From NCBI RefSeq assembly GCF_000526215.1, contig NZ_JAFQ01000004.1, forward strand, positions 4,154,001 to 4,218,000: a DNA stretch of 64,000 bases, written 5' to 3'. Made by a program: the position numbers and the translations under genes. The stretch's first letter is position 1, and the number at the start of each line of letters is the position of its first letter. Of this stretch, positions 47,501 to 59,500 are shown piece after piece. This DNA comes from Nocardia sp. BMG51109. GTDB taxonomy: Bacteria > Actinomycetota > Actinomycetes > Mycobacteriales > Mycobacteriaceae. The notes beneath the pieces are model-generated. The model searched no databases. It had not been told where the DNA came from and worked only from the letters and a program-made list of their open reading frames with translations.

Positions 47501-50500
47501 CGATGGCTGCGCCCGGTGCCGCCTGGTGTGAATGGTGAATTGTATTTCGGCGGTGCGGGTTTGGCGCGTGGGTACCGGGGCCGGTCGGGGTTGACCGCGA
47601 GCCGGTTCATTGCTGATCCGTTCGGTGGTGCGGTGGAGCGGCTGTATCGATCCGGCGATGTGGTGCGTTGGAGTGCCGGCGGTGTGCTCGAGTATGTGGG
47701 TCGTGCTGATGATCAGGTGCAGATCCGTGGGTACCGTGTCGAGCCTGGTGAGGTCGAGACTGTTCTGGCCGAGCATCCCGCGATCGCGCAGGCCGCCGTC
47801 ACCACACGCCATCTCGATGTCGAGGCCACGGGCATCGAGTCCTCCCGACTTGTGGGCTATGTGGTGCCCGATCAGGCTGCGGCACCGGTGGCCCACGCCT
47901 GCCTCCGGCTACGGGACACCGCAACGTACGCGGACGCCGAGCTGCACGTTTTGCCGAATGGTATGCCGGTGGTGGGTCGTAACCGGTCCAATATCGAGTT
48001 TCTGTTCCAGGAGGTGTTCGAGCGGGCCGAGTACTGCCATGACGGTGTGATCGTTCCGTCCGAGGGGTGTGTTCTCGATATCGGTGCCCATGTGGGCATG
48101 TTCTCGGTGTATGCGAAGACGTTGTCGCCGCAGGTGGAGATCTATGCGGTGGAGCCGATCCCGGATCTGCAACGGATGTATCGGGCGAATTCGGATTTGC
48201 ACGGCCTGGATGCGACGTTGATCGAGGCGGCGATCGGTGCCGAGGCGGGTGCCGATGTGTTCACCTACTACCCGGATATGTCGATCCTGTCGGCTCGAGG
48301 CAGGGCTACCGAGGACCAGCGGGAGCTGCTGGATTCGTTCCTGCACAACGAATTCCGGTCGCGGGCCGCCGAAGTGGGCCAGGACGCTTTGGACGAGTTG
48401 CTCGATGATCGTCTGAAGTCGGTCGAGGTGCAGGTGCGTATCCGGACGGTGTCCGACATCATCGACGAGCACGGTCTGGACCGGATCGGGTTGCTCAAGC
48501 TCGATGTCGAGGGTGGCGAACTCGAAGCGCTGCAGGGGATTCGGGATGAGCATTGGTCGCGGATCGAGCAGATCGCGGCCGAGGTCCACGACATCGACAA
48601 CCGGCTGGCCGTGATCCGGGATCTGTTGCAGCAGCGCGGATTCCATACCGCTACTCGTACGAATCCGCATGTCACCGGCACCGGTCTGCACATCCTCTAC
48701 GCCACGCGCACGCTCCGTGACCAAGCCGAGCCTCAACCCGTCGACATCCTCACCGCGCATCCTCGCTGGGCGAGCCCCACCGTTCTGACAACACTGATCC
48801 GCGGCGACCTGACCGACCAATTGCCCGACTACATGATCCCCACGACGGTCATGCCCCTCGATCGGCTGCCCCTCACGGTCAACGGCAAACTCGACCGAGC
48901 AGCCCTGCCCACACCGGTATTCACCGTGAGCGCGGCGTTCCGGGAACCTGTGAGTGCGGTGGAGACGCTGCTCGCGGAGATGTTCACGCAGGTCCTGGGT
49001 GTCGAGAACGTCGGGGCCGAGGACTCGTTCTTCGATCTCGGTGGTGACAGCATTATCGCCATCCAGCTCGTGTCCCGTGCTCGGACACAGGGACTCGTCT
49101 TCTCTGTGCGTGATGTGTTCGAGCACAAGACTCCGGCCGCACTGGCCGCCCACGCCGACACCGATACACCCGTCGCCGTCCTCACGGAGTTGCCCGGCGG
49201 CGGTGTCGGGGACCTGCCACCGACTCCGATCGTGCGGTGGCTGCTCGAGCAGGGCGAGAGTATCGACCGGGTCAATCAGCATATGGTGCTGGAACTTCCG
49301 GCCGGGATCGACCATGCCGGGCTGGTCGCGACCTTGATTGCGGTGATCGGTCACCACGACATGCTGCGTGCGCGCCTGCACGGAAACTCGAGGGACGGTT
49401 GGTCTTTGACGACCGCCGAGCCGGGAACGGTGGATGTCGCGGACCTGATCGAGCATGTGACCGTTGATCCCGCTGTGGGTTCGGATCGGTGGCGGGAGGT
49501 CGCGACCGAAGCATTGGATCGTGCGGTGGGGCGTCTGCGCCCGGCAGAGGGTGTCATGGTCGCGGTCGCCTGGCTCGACGGGGGTCCTGAGCGGGCGGGC
49601 CGGTTGATCCTGGTGCTGCATCATCTGGTCGTGGACGGGGTGTCGTGGCGCATCCTGGTTCCTGATCTGATGGCGGCGTGGACTGCTGTCGCTGCCGGAC
49701 GGACCCCTGTGTTGTCGCCGGTGGGTACCTCGATGCGGCGGTGGGCGCATGCGCTGACCGAGCTGGGGCGGTCGCGGGTACGCGAGGGTGAGCTCGAGTT
49801 CTGGGCGCGCCAGGCCGACGGTCCCGACCCGCTGCTGGGGTCCCGCGCCCTGGACCCGGCCCTCGACCGGCGATCGACTGCCGACCGAGTGGTCGTCACC
49901 CTTCCCGAACATGTCACGACGACCCTCGTCGAGAGACTTCCGGAGCGCTACAACGCCGGCATCGAGGACGCCCTGCTGACCGCACTCACCATCGCGGTCC
50001 GTGGCTGGCGCGCACGTCGGGATATCGAAACCTCCTCGCTGGTAGTCGATTTGGAGGGGCACGGCCGCGAAGAACACATCGTCGCGGACGCCGCCGCGAC
50101 CCCGTACACGGCAGACCTCTCACGCACGGTCGGCTGGTTCACCACCCTGTACCCGCTCCGCGTGGATCTGGGCGGCATCGACCTCACGACCCTCGACGCC
50201 GTCACCCTCGGCGCAGCGCTCAAGACCGTCAAGGAACAGCTGCGTGCCGTGCCCGACCGCGGCATCGGCTACGGCCTCCTGCGCTACGGCGGCGACGGTG
50301 CGGCCGCGGTGGTCCCGGCGATCTCGCCGCAGGTGAGTTTCAACTATCTGGGTCAAGTGTCCGCTGGTTCGGACAGCACTGTGGCGCAGTCGCTTTCGAC
50401 GCTCGGCTGGGTCCCCGCCGCCGACCTCGCCGATCTCCGCGAATCCCCGGACCCGGCGCTGCCGATGACCGCCGTGTTTGAGATCAGCGCGGTCGTGGTC

Positions 50501-53500
50501 GGGGGAGTGCTGTCGGCCGAGATCGGATTCCCCACGGCTGTCCTCTCCCGGACCGACGTCAGCGAGCTGACCGAACTGTGGGTGGATGCGATCACCGCGC
50601 TCGCCGCGCATGTGGACGGTGCGGATGCCGGGGGCGCGACACCGTCGGACTTCCCACTGGTCGCCGTCACCCAGCCCGATATCGACGGCTGGGAGGAGCG
50701 GTACGGCTCGCTGGCCGACGTATTGCCGCTGACGCCACTGCAATCGGGCCTGTACTACCACGCTCTGCTCGCCGCGCGGGCGCTCGACATCTACACTGCC
50801 CAGGTCGAACTCGGCTTCGCCGGCGAATGCGATGCGCCGCGCTGGCAGGCGGCGGTGACCGCCCTGCTCGCCCGGCACCCTAACCTGCGGACGGCCTTCG
50901 TCTCCGATGCCGGCGGTGCGGTGCGCCAGGTGATTCCAATGGCCATGACGCCGCCATGGCGTGTAATCGACCTGACCGGAACCGATCCCGCACATGCCGA
51001 GCACACCCTGCGCCGGGTCCGCGACGAGGACCGGCTGACCCCGTTCGACCTGACGCGGCCTCCCGCGATCCGCTTCACGCTGGTCCGGGGCCATGAGGCG
51101 GGTACGGGTTTCGCCGTCGTGGTGACCGTGCACCACATACTCGTCGACGGCTGGTCACTACCGCTGCTGATGCGTGAACTGCTCGCTCTCTACGCCACCG
51201 GCGGCGATCCGGCGCTTCTCGGGCGGCCCGTCCCGTTCCGGGACTATCTGGCCTGGCTCGCTCGCACGGACCGCGAAATCACCACGGCCGCATGGCGTGA
51301 CGCCCTGGCCGGCTTCGGCGAACCGACCCTGCTGGCTCCCGCTGCCGCCGCGGTCGCCGGCCTGCCCGGTGAACATCACGTCACCCTCGACGCCCACGCC
51401 ACCCGCCGGATCGCCGAACTGGCTGCCCGGCTGGGGGGGACCGTGAATTCGGTGCTGCAGTTCGGCTGGGGCCTGGTGCTGTCGACCCTGACCGGACGCG
51501 ACGACGTCGTCTTCGCCACCACGGTGTCGGGCCGCCCACCCCAGCTGGCCGGTGTGGAATCGATGATCGGCTTGCTGGTCAATACCGTGCCGGTGCGGGT
51601 GAATCCGAAACCCGGGCAGACCGTCGCGGATGCGTTGTCCGAGTTCCAGTCTCAGCAGACGCGGTTGCTCGATCATCACCATGCCGGGCTCGCCGATATC
51701 CAGGCCGCGGTCGGCGCGGGGGCGCTGTTCGACACGATCATGGTCTTCGAGTCCTACCCCGTCGATGCCGACGGCCTGATCACCCAGGCCACGTTGCTCG
51801 ACGGCCTCACGATCACCGGCGTCGAGATCAGCGACGGCACGCACTACCCGTTCCGCATCGCGGCTCGACTCGACGATCAGCACCTCCAGTTGCGGACCGT
51901 CTATCAGCAGGATCTTTTCGATCGGGAGCAGATCGAAACGATCACCGCCCGCTATGTGCGTGTACTGGAGCAACTTTCGATCGATGCGGGCCTCCGCCTC
52001 GCGGACGTCGAGGTCGTCGACCCTGCCGAGAGGACGCTCGCGCTCACCGAGCGGAGCGCTGTTTCCGTAGCCATCGAGGCGGGCGCGACGTTGCCCGGGT
52101 TGTTCGAACGGCAGGCCGCGGCGGTGTCGGACTCGGTCGCGGCGGTGTGCGCGGGAACCGAATACACCTACCGGCAGCTGAACGCCAATGCCAACCGGCT
52201 CGCCCGCCGTTTGATCGCGTCGGGGGTCGGACCGGACACCGTGGTCGCGGTGGCGGTGGAACGCTCCGGTGATCTGATCGTCGCGCTGCTGGCGGTCCTG
52301 AAGGCGGGCGGCGCGTATCTGCCGATCGACACCGCGCATCCGGGTGACCGCCTCGAGTACATCCTGGACGACGCCGACCCGATCGCGATCCTCACGACCA
52401 CCGGCCAGCGGGAGCTGTTGCCCGACACCGGAACCCGCCCCTGCCTGCTGCTCGACACCGACACCGACACCGAGGACGACACCGCGGTCTGGGACGTGGA
52501 CGACGCGGAACGGCGGGCACCGCTGCGCGCATGCAATACGGCCTATGTCATCTACACCTCCGGATCCACCGGACGCCCCAAAGGCGTTGCGGTGACCCAT
52601 CGCAACGTCGTCAATCTGTTCACCGTCACCGCTGGCCGGTACGGATTCGGGGCATCCGACGTGTGGGCGTGGGTGCACTCCCATGCCTTCGATTTCTCGG
52701 TGTGGGAACTGTGGGGTCCGCTGCTGACCGGCGGGCGGGTCGTCGTGGTGCCCTGGGATGTCGTCCTTTCACCCGAGGAGCTGTGGGACACGATCCGCGG
52801 CCACGGGGTGACGGTGCTGAACCAGACTCCGAGCGCCTTCTACGCGCTCATCGAGGCCGCCGGCGCGCCGCGGCCGGAGCGATCCGGGCTGCGACTTGTC
52901 ATCTTCGGCGGTGAGGCGCTGGCTCCGGCTCGGCTCGGCCCGTGGGGCGGGTCCACGGCGGACCCGGCCGCGCCGGTCATGGTGAACATGTACGGGATCA
53001 CCGAAAACACTGTCCACACCACAGAACTCGCGCTCACCGGTGGTGTGGACGATACCCATACCTCCCAGTTCAGTCCCATCGGTGTTCCGATCGGCAATGT
53101 GCGAGTCCATGTGCTCGACAGCTGGCTGCGCCCGGTCCCGGCCGGTGTCACGGGTGAGTTGTACATCGGCGGTGCAGGTCTGGCTCGCGGGTATCGCGGC
53201 CGTGCCGGGTTGACCGCGGCCCGCTTCGTACCGAATCCCTTCGGGGTGCAGGGGGAGCGGTTGTATCGATCCGGAGACCTGGTCCGCTGGACCGACACCG
53301 GCTTCCTCGAGTATCTGGGCCGCGCCGATGACCAGGTCAAGGTCCGCGGCTACCGCATCGAACCCGGCGAAATCGAAACCGCGCTGCTCGAGCATCCCCG
53401 CGTCGGGCAGGCCGCCGTCGTCCTCAGGGATGCACCGGGGCAGGCGGACGGACGGCAATTGGTTGCCTACCTCGTCCCCGAATCCAATGTTCCTGGGCGG

Positions 53501-56500
53501 GACCAGGATCAGGAGATCGACCGGGTCCGGCAGTGGCAGCGCGTCTACGACGTGCTCTACACCGGCGACGACGATACCTTCCATGCGGGCGAACACGGTA
53601 CCGGTGAGCGATCGGCCGATTTCGGTGAGAATTTCGATGGCTGGAACAGTAGTTACACCGGTAGTCCGATCGATCTGGATCAGATGCGACAGTGGCGTAC
53701 CGCGACGGTGGCCGCGATCAGCGCCTTGAATCCGCAGCGGCTGCTGGAGATCGGTGTCGGTTCGGGGTTGTTGCTGGCGAAACTGGCTCCGGCAGTGCGG
53801 GAGTACCACGGCACCGATCTTTCTCCGGTGGCCGTGGCCGCTTTGCAGGCGCAGTTGGCGGGTCTTCCTGATGAGTGGGCTCGGCGGGTGCGGTTGTCGG
53901 CGCAGGCTGCCGACGACATCACCGGATTTCCTGAAAACCATTACGACACCATCATTCTGAACTCGGTGGCGCAGTATTTCCCCAACGTCGATTACCTGCG
54001 AGAGGTCATCGACAAAGCGATCCGGTTGCTCGCGCCGGGTGGTGCGCTGTTCCTCGGGGATATCCGCAACTACGCGTTGCAGCGGGAATTCGAGACCGGG
54101 GTGGCCCTGACCCTCTACGGCCGTATCGCTGTGGCGGGGTTGCGGGACAGGATCGGGCGCGCGCTCGTGGCCGAGGACGAATTGCTGGTGGCGCCAGAGT
54201 TTTTCACCGCGGTAGCGGCGGCGAATCCAGACCTCGGTGGAGTCCGGGTGATGGTGAAACGCGGGCAGGCCGACAACGAGCTGACCCGCTACCGCTACGA
54301 CGTGGTCCTGACCAAGAATCCGGTCGAGCACCGGTCGGTCGACGATGCCGACCGGATCGCCTACACCGATCTCGCCCGGCTCGAAAAACTGCTGCGCGAC
54401 CGCCCGAGCGGGTGGAAGAGCTTGCGCGTCACCGCTATTCCCCAGCGCGGCGTCATTGCCGACGCCGTAGCCGTCGCCGATATCGCGGCCGGCCGGCTCC
54501 CGGCATCCGAATCCGACGACCGGGCACTGCTCGCCGAGGACCTGCACCGGCTCGCCGCCCGGCTCGGCTGCCAGGTCGAGGTCACCTGGGCGCCCGAACC
54601 CGGCCACCTCGAGGCCGTCTTCCTAGAACCCGGTTCCGGCCTCACCGCCACCACCGTCACCGGGCTCTACCGAACCGGCGGCCGACCGGGCACACCGGCG
54701 ACTCACGCCAACAACCCCACGACCATCGACCCGGTCCACGTTCGCGAACATGCCGCCAGACTGCTGCCCGACTACATGATCCCGGCCGCGATCGTGGTGC
54801 TGGACCGGTTGCCGTTGACCGTCAACGGCAAGCTCGATCGCGCGGCGCTGCCCGCCCCGGTGTTCACCAGCGCCGGGGTGTTCCGCGAACCCACCGGCGA
54901 TGCCGAGACGCTGCTGGCGTCGGTGTTCCGCGAGGTCCTCGGCGTCCACCGGGTCGGTGCCGATGACTCGTTCTTCGATCTGGGCGGGCATTCGCTCTCG
55001 GCCATGCGGTTGATCGCCCGGGTGCGGGCCCTGGCCGGTGTCGAACTGGCGATCCGGACGGTCTTCGACGCGCCGACGGTCGCCACCTTGGCCGCTCGGC
55101 TGGGTGAGGGCACCCGGGTGCGCACGGCATTGACGCCGCGGCCCCGGCCCGAGGCGATACCGCTGTCCTTCGCGCAGACCCGGTTGTGGTTCCTGCACCG
55201 GCTCGAGGGTCCGTCACCGACCTACAACATGCCGATGGCGGTGCGCCTGACCGGCGCTGTCGACGAAACCGCGCTGAGGGCCGCGATTCAGGACGTGGTT
55301 GGCCGGCACGAGCCGCTGCGCACCATCTTCACCGACACCGCCGGCGTCGGATACCAGACGATCCTCGACCCCGGACACGAGCGGGCACGAGTATCGGTGC
55401 AGGTGGCCGAATTCTCCGAGGCCGCCCTGGCCGACGTGGCCGGCTACCGGTTCGACCTCGCCACCGAAATCCCCTGCCGCGCAGCGGTCCTGCGGGCCGG
55501 GACGGGGGAATGGGTCGTCGTGCTGGTGGCGCATCACATCGCGACCGACGGCGCGTCGATGCCGGCGCTGGCACGGGATCTGCTGACCGCCTACGAGGCC
55601 CGGCGGCGGGGCAGCGCTCCGGCATGGACGCCGTTGCCGGTGCAGTACGCCGACTACACCCTGTGGCAGCGGGAGCTGCTCGGCGATCCCGATGACGAAC
55701 AGTCTTTGATCGCAACACAATTCGACTACTGGCAGCGGACGCTGACCGGACTGCCCGAAGTGATCGAACTACCCTCCGATCGGCCCCGGCCGCCGGTGGC
55801 TTCCTACCGGGGTGCGTCGTTCGGATTCACCGTCCCGGCCGCGGCCCGGCAGCGGGTCGAGACCCTTGCCCGGGAGCACGGGGCGACCCCGGCAATGGTG
55901 TTGCAAGCCGGGCTCGCGGTCCTGCTCACTCGACTCGGTGCGGGTACAGATCTCGCGATCGGCGCTCCCATCGCCGGCCGCTCCGACCACGCGCTGACCG
56001 ATCTGGTCGGGTTCTTCGTCAATACCTGGGTGCTCCGCGTCGACACCGGCGGCAACCCCGAGTTCGGTGAGCTGCTGGGCCGGGTGCGAGAGCGGGCCCT
56101 GGATGCCTACACCCATCAGGACGCCCCGTTCGAGCGGCTCGTCGAACTGATCGATCCCCAGCGCTCGCCCGCACATCATCCGTTGTTCCAGGTGGCGTTG
56201 GCATTCCAGAACAACCCCCTGCCCGACACCGGGCTGCTGACGACCCTGCTGCCGGAGCTGGCGGTGTCCCTGGTCCCGGCGCCGACCGGCGCCGCACGCT
56301 ACGACCTGCTGTTCAACATCGTCGACTCCGGCCGGCCTGCGGACGGATTCCAGGCGTGGATCGAATACGCCACCGATCTGTTCGATCACACGAGCATCGA
56401 AAGGCTCGCGGACAGGTTCCTGCGCGTACTCGACCAGGTCACCGCCGACCCCGCACGCAGGGTCGGTGAGATCGAGGTTCTCGACCCTGCCGAGAAGACA

Positions 56501-59500
56501 CGGGTCCTGAGCACCTGGAACGACACCGCCACCGCGCTGGACCCGGCCACGACATTGCCGGAGCTGTTCGAGCGGCAGGTTGCCCGGACGCCCGACGCGG
56601 TCGCCGTCATCGAGCCCGGTCGCGATCCCGAGCCTGAGGATTTCTCGGGTCGCACGTATCGGCAATTGAACTCTGCCGCAAACCATTTCGCGCGCGAGCT
56701 ACTGGCCGTCGGGGTCGGCCCCGACACCGTGGTCGCGGTCGCCGTGGGACGTTCCTATGAGCTGATCGTGGCGTTGCTGGCGGTCCTCAAAGCAGGTGGC
56801 GCCTACCTCCCCATCGACACCACCTATCCGGCCGAACGCCTGGGCCACATCCTCGCCGACGCCGACCCGGTCGCGATCATCACCACGAGCGAGCAACGAG
56901 ACCTGTTGCCCGGCAGCGATGGTCGGCCCGTCGTGCTGGTGGACACGGTTCCCGCCGACGGCACCGGCTCGGCCGATCCGGGAGATGCGGATCGGCCGGC
57001 ACCACTGCGCGCGAGCAATCTGGCCTATGTCATGTACACCTCCGGTTCCACCGGCCTTCCGAAGGCCGTGGCGGTGACGCACCGAAATGTGGTCGCCTTC
57101 ACCGGCAATCGGGTCTGGAGCAGCGACCACGGCCGGGTGCTCGCGCACTCCTCCACGGCTTTCGACGCCTCGACCTACGAGATGTGGGTGCCGTTGACCA
57201 CCGGCGGCACCATGGTCGTGGCCGGCGGCGATCGGACCGACCCCGCCACCCTCGCCGGGCTGATCCGTACGCACCGGGTGACCGCGACCTTCCTCACGGC
57301 GCGACTGTTCGAAGTCCTCGTCGATCACGATGAGAACTGCTTCGAAACCATGCGCGAAGTGTGGACCGGCGGCGAGGAAGTGCCGGCCGAAGCGTTCCGG
57401 AAAGCCCTGCACCGTTGGCCCCGAACACGATTCGTGAACGGCTACGGCCCCACGGAGACTACGGTTTTCGCGAACTCGCACCCGGTCGACCCCGCCACCG
57501 CCGGTGGACCGTCGATCCCGATCGGTTCACCATTCGACAATGCGCGCTGCTACGTCCTCGACGCGTGGTTGCGGCCGGTCCCGCCCGGTGTCACGGGCGA
57601 GCTGTACATCGGCGGTGCGAGTGTGGCGCGCGGCTATCGCGGGCGCGCCGCGCTGACCGCGACCAGGTTCGTCGCCGACCCGCACGGAGCACTAGGAGAT
57701 CGGTTGTACCGATCCGGGGATCTGGTGCTCTGGACCGAAACCGGTCTCCTCGAGTACCTGGGGCGCGCCGACAGTCAGGTGAAGGTGCGCGGCTACCGCA
57801 TCGAACCCGGTGAGATCGAGGCCGTTCTGTTGCGGCACCCGTCGATCGCGCAGGCGGCGGTCATCGCCCGCGAAACACCCGGCCGAGCCGGCGGGCGACA
57901 GCTTGTCGCCTATCTCGTACTCGACGCCGCGGCCGAGCCCACCGCGATCGGCACGGATGCGGAGGTGTCTCGGGTGGTACGGGAATTCGCCGCGCGGACA
58001 CTTCCGGAGTTCATGATCCCCTCCGCGACAATAGTTCTGGACCGATTGCCGCTCACGATCAACGGCAAGCTCGACCGCACGGCACTGCCGGTACCCGAGT
58101 TCACCGGTAGCGGCCCGTTCCGCGCACCGTCGGGCCCCGCCGAAACACTGCTGGCGTCGGCCTTCGCCGAAGTCCTCGATGTCGAGCGGGTCGGTGCCGA
58201 TGACTCGTTCTTCGATCTCGGCGGGCATTCGCTGTCGGCCATGCGGTTGATCGCGCACGTACGGGCGCTGGCCGGAGTCGAGCTCCCGATTCGAATGGTC
58301 TTCGAGTCGCCGACGGTGGCGGGCCTGGCCGCCCGCATCGGCGAAGGCGCGCGTGTGCGCGCCGCCGTCACAGCACACCGCAGGCCCGCGGTGATCCCGT
58401 TGTCCTACGCGCAGACTCGACTGTGGTTCCTGCACCGGCTGGAAGGCCCGTCGGCGACCTACAACCTGCCGATGGCGGTGCGTCTGACCGGCGGTGTCGA
58501 CGAGAACGCGCTTGCGGCCGCCATTCAGGACGTGGTGGAGCGGCACGAATCGCTGCGCACGATCTTCACCGATCTCGACGGGGTCGGCACGCAAACCATC
58601 CTGGAACCCGAGGACGACCGCGCTCGGGTACCGGTGCTGGTGGCGCCGTTCTCGGCGGCGACGGTGGCGGGGGTGGCCGGGTACCGGTTCGACCTGTCCG
58701 ACGAAATCCCTTGCCGCGCAGCAATTCTCCGCGACGATCCGAACGAGTGGGTGGTGGTTCTGGTCGTGCACCACATCGCCGCCGACGGCGCGTCGATGCC
58801 GGCCCTGGCACGGGATCTGCTGGTGGCGTACGAATCGCGACGCAGGGGAAGCGCACCGGCCTGGGTTCCGCTGCCGGTGCAGTACGCCGATTACACGCTG
58901 TGGCAGCGTGCGCTGCTCGGTGATCCCGATGACGAACAGTCGTTGATCGCAACACAATTCGAATACTGGCGTGAAGCGCTGGCCGGATTGCCGGACGTGA
59001 TCGCGCTGCCCACCGATCGGCCACGTCCACCCGCGGCGTCCCACCGCGGGGAGCTGTTCGAATTCACCATCCCGGGCTCGACGCGCCGTGATGTCGAGGC
59101 GTTGGCCCGCGACCACGGAGCCACTCCCGCGATGGTGTTGCAGGCCGCGTTGGCGGTGCTGCTCACCCGTTTGGGTGCGGGGGAGGATCTGGCTCTGGGC
59201 GCGCCGATCGCCGGGCGTGCCGATGAGGCGCTGACCGATCTGGTCGGGTTCTTCGTGAACACGTGGGTGCTTCGCGTGGACAGCTCGGGCAACCCCACCT
59301 TCGAGGATCTGCTGGCGCGGGTTCGGGAGCGGGCCTTGGATGCTTACTCCCATCAGGATGCGCCGTTCGAGCGAATCGTGGAGTTGCTCAATCCGGTTCG
59401 CTCGCCCGGTCATCATCCGTTGTTCCAGGTGTCGCTGGCTTTCCAGAACAACCCACTGCCCGATACCGGCGCGCTCGACACGCTGATGCCGGGATTGACC

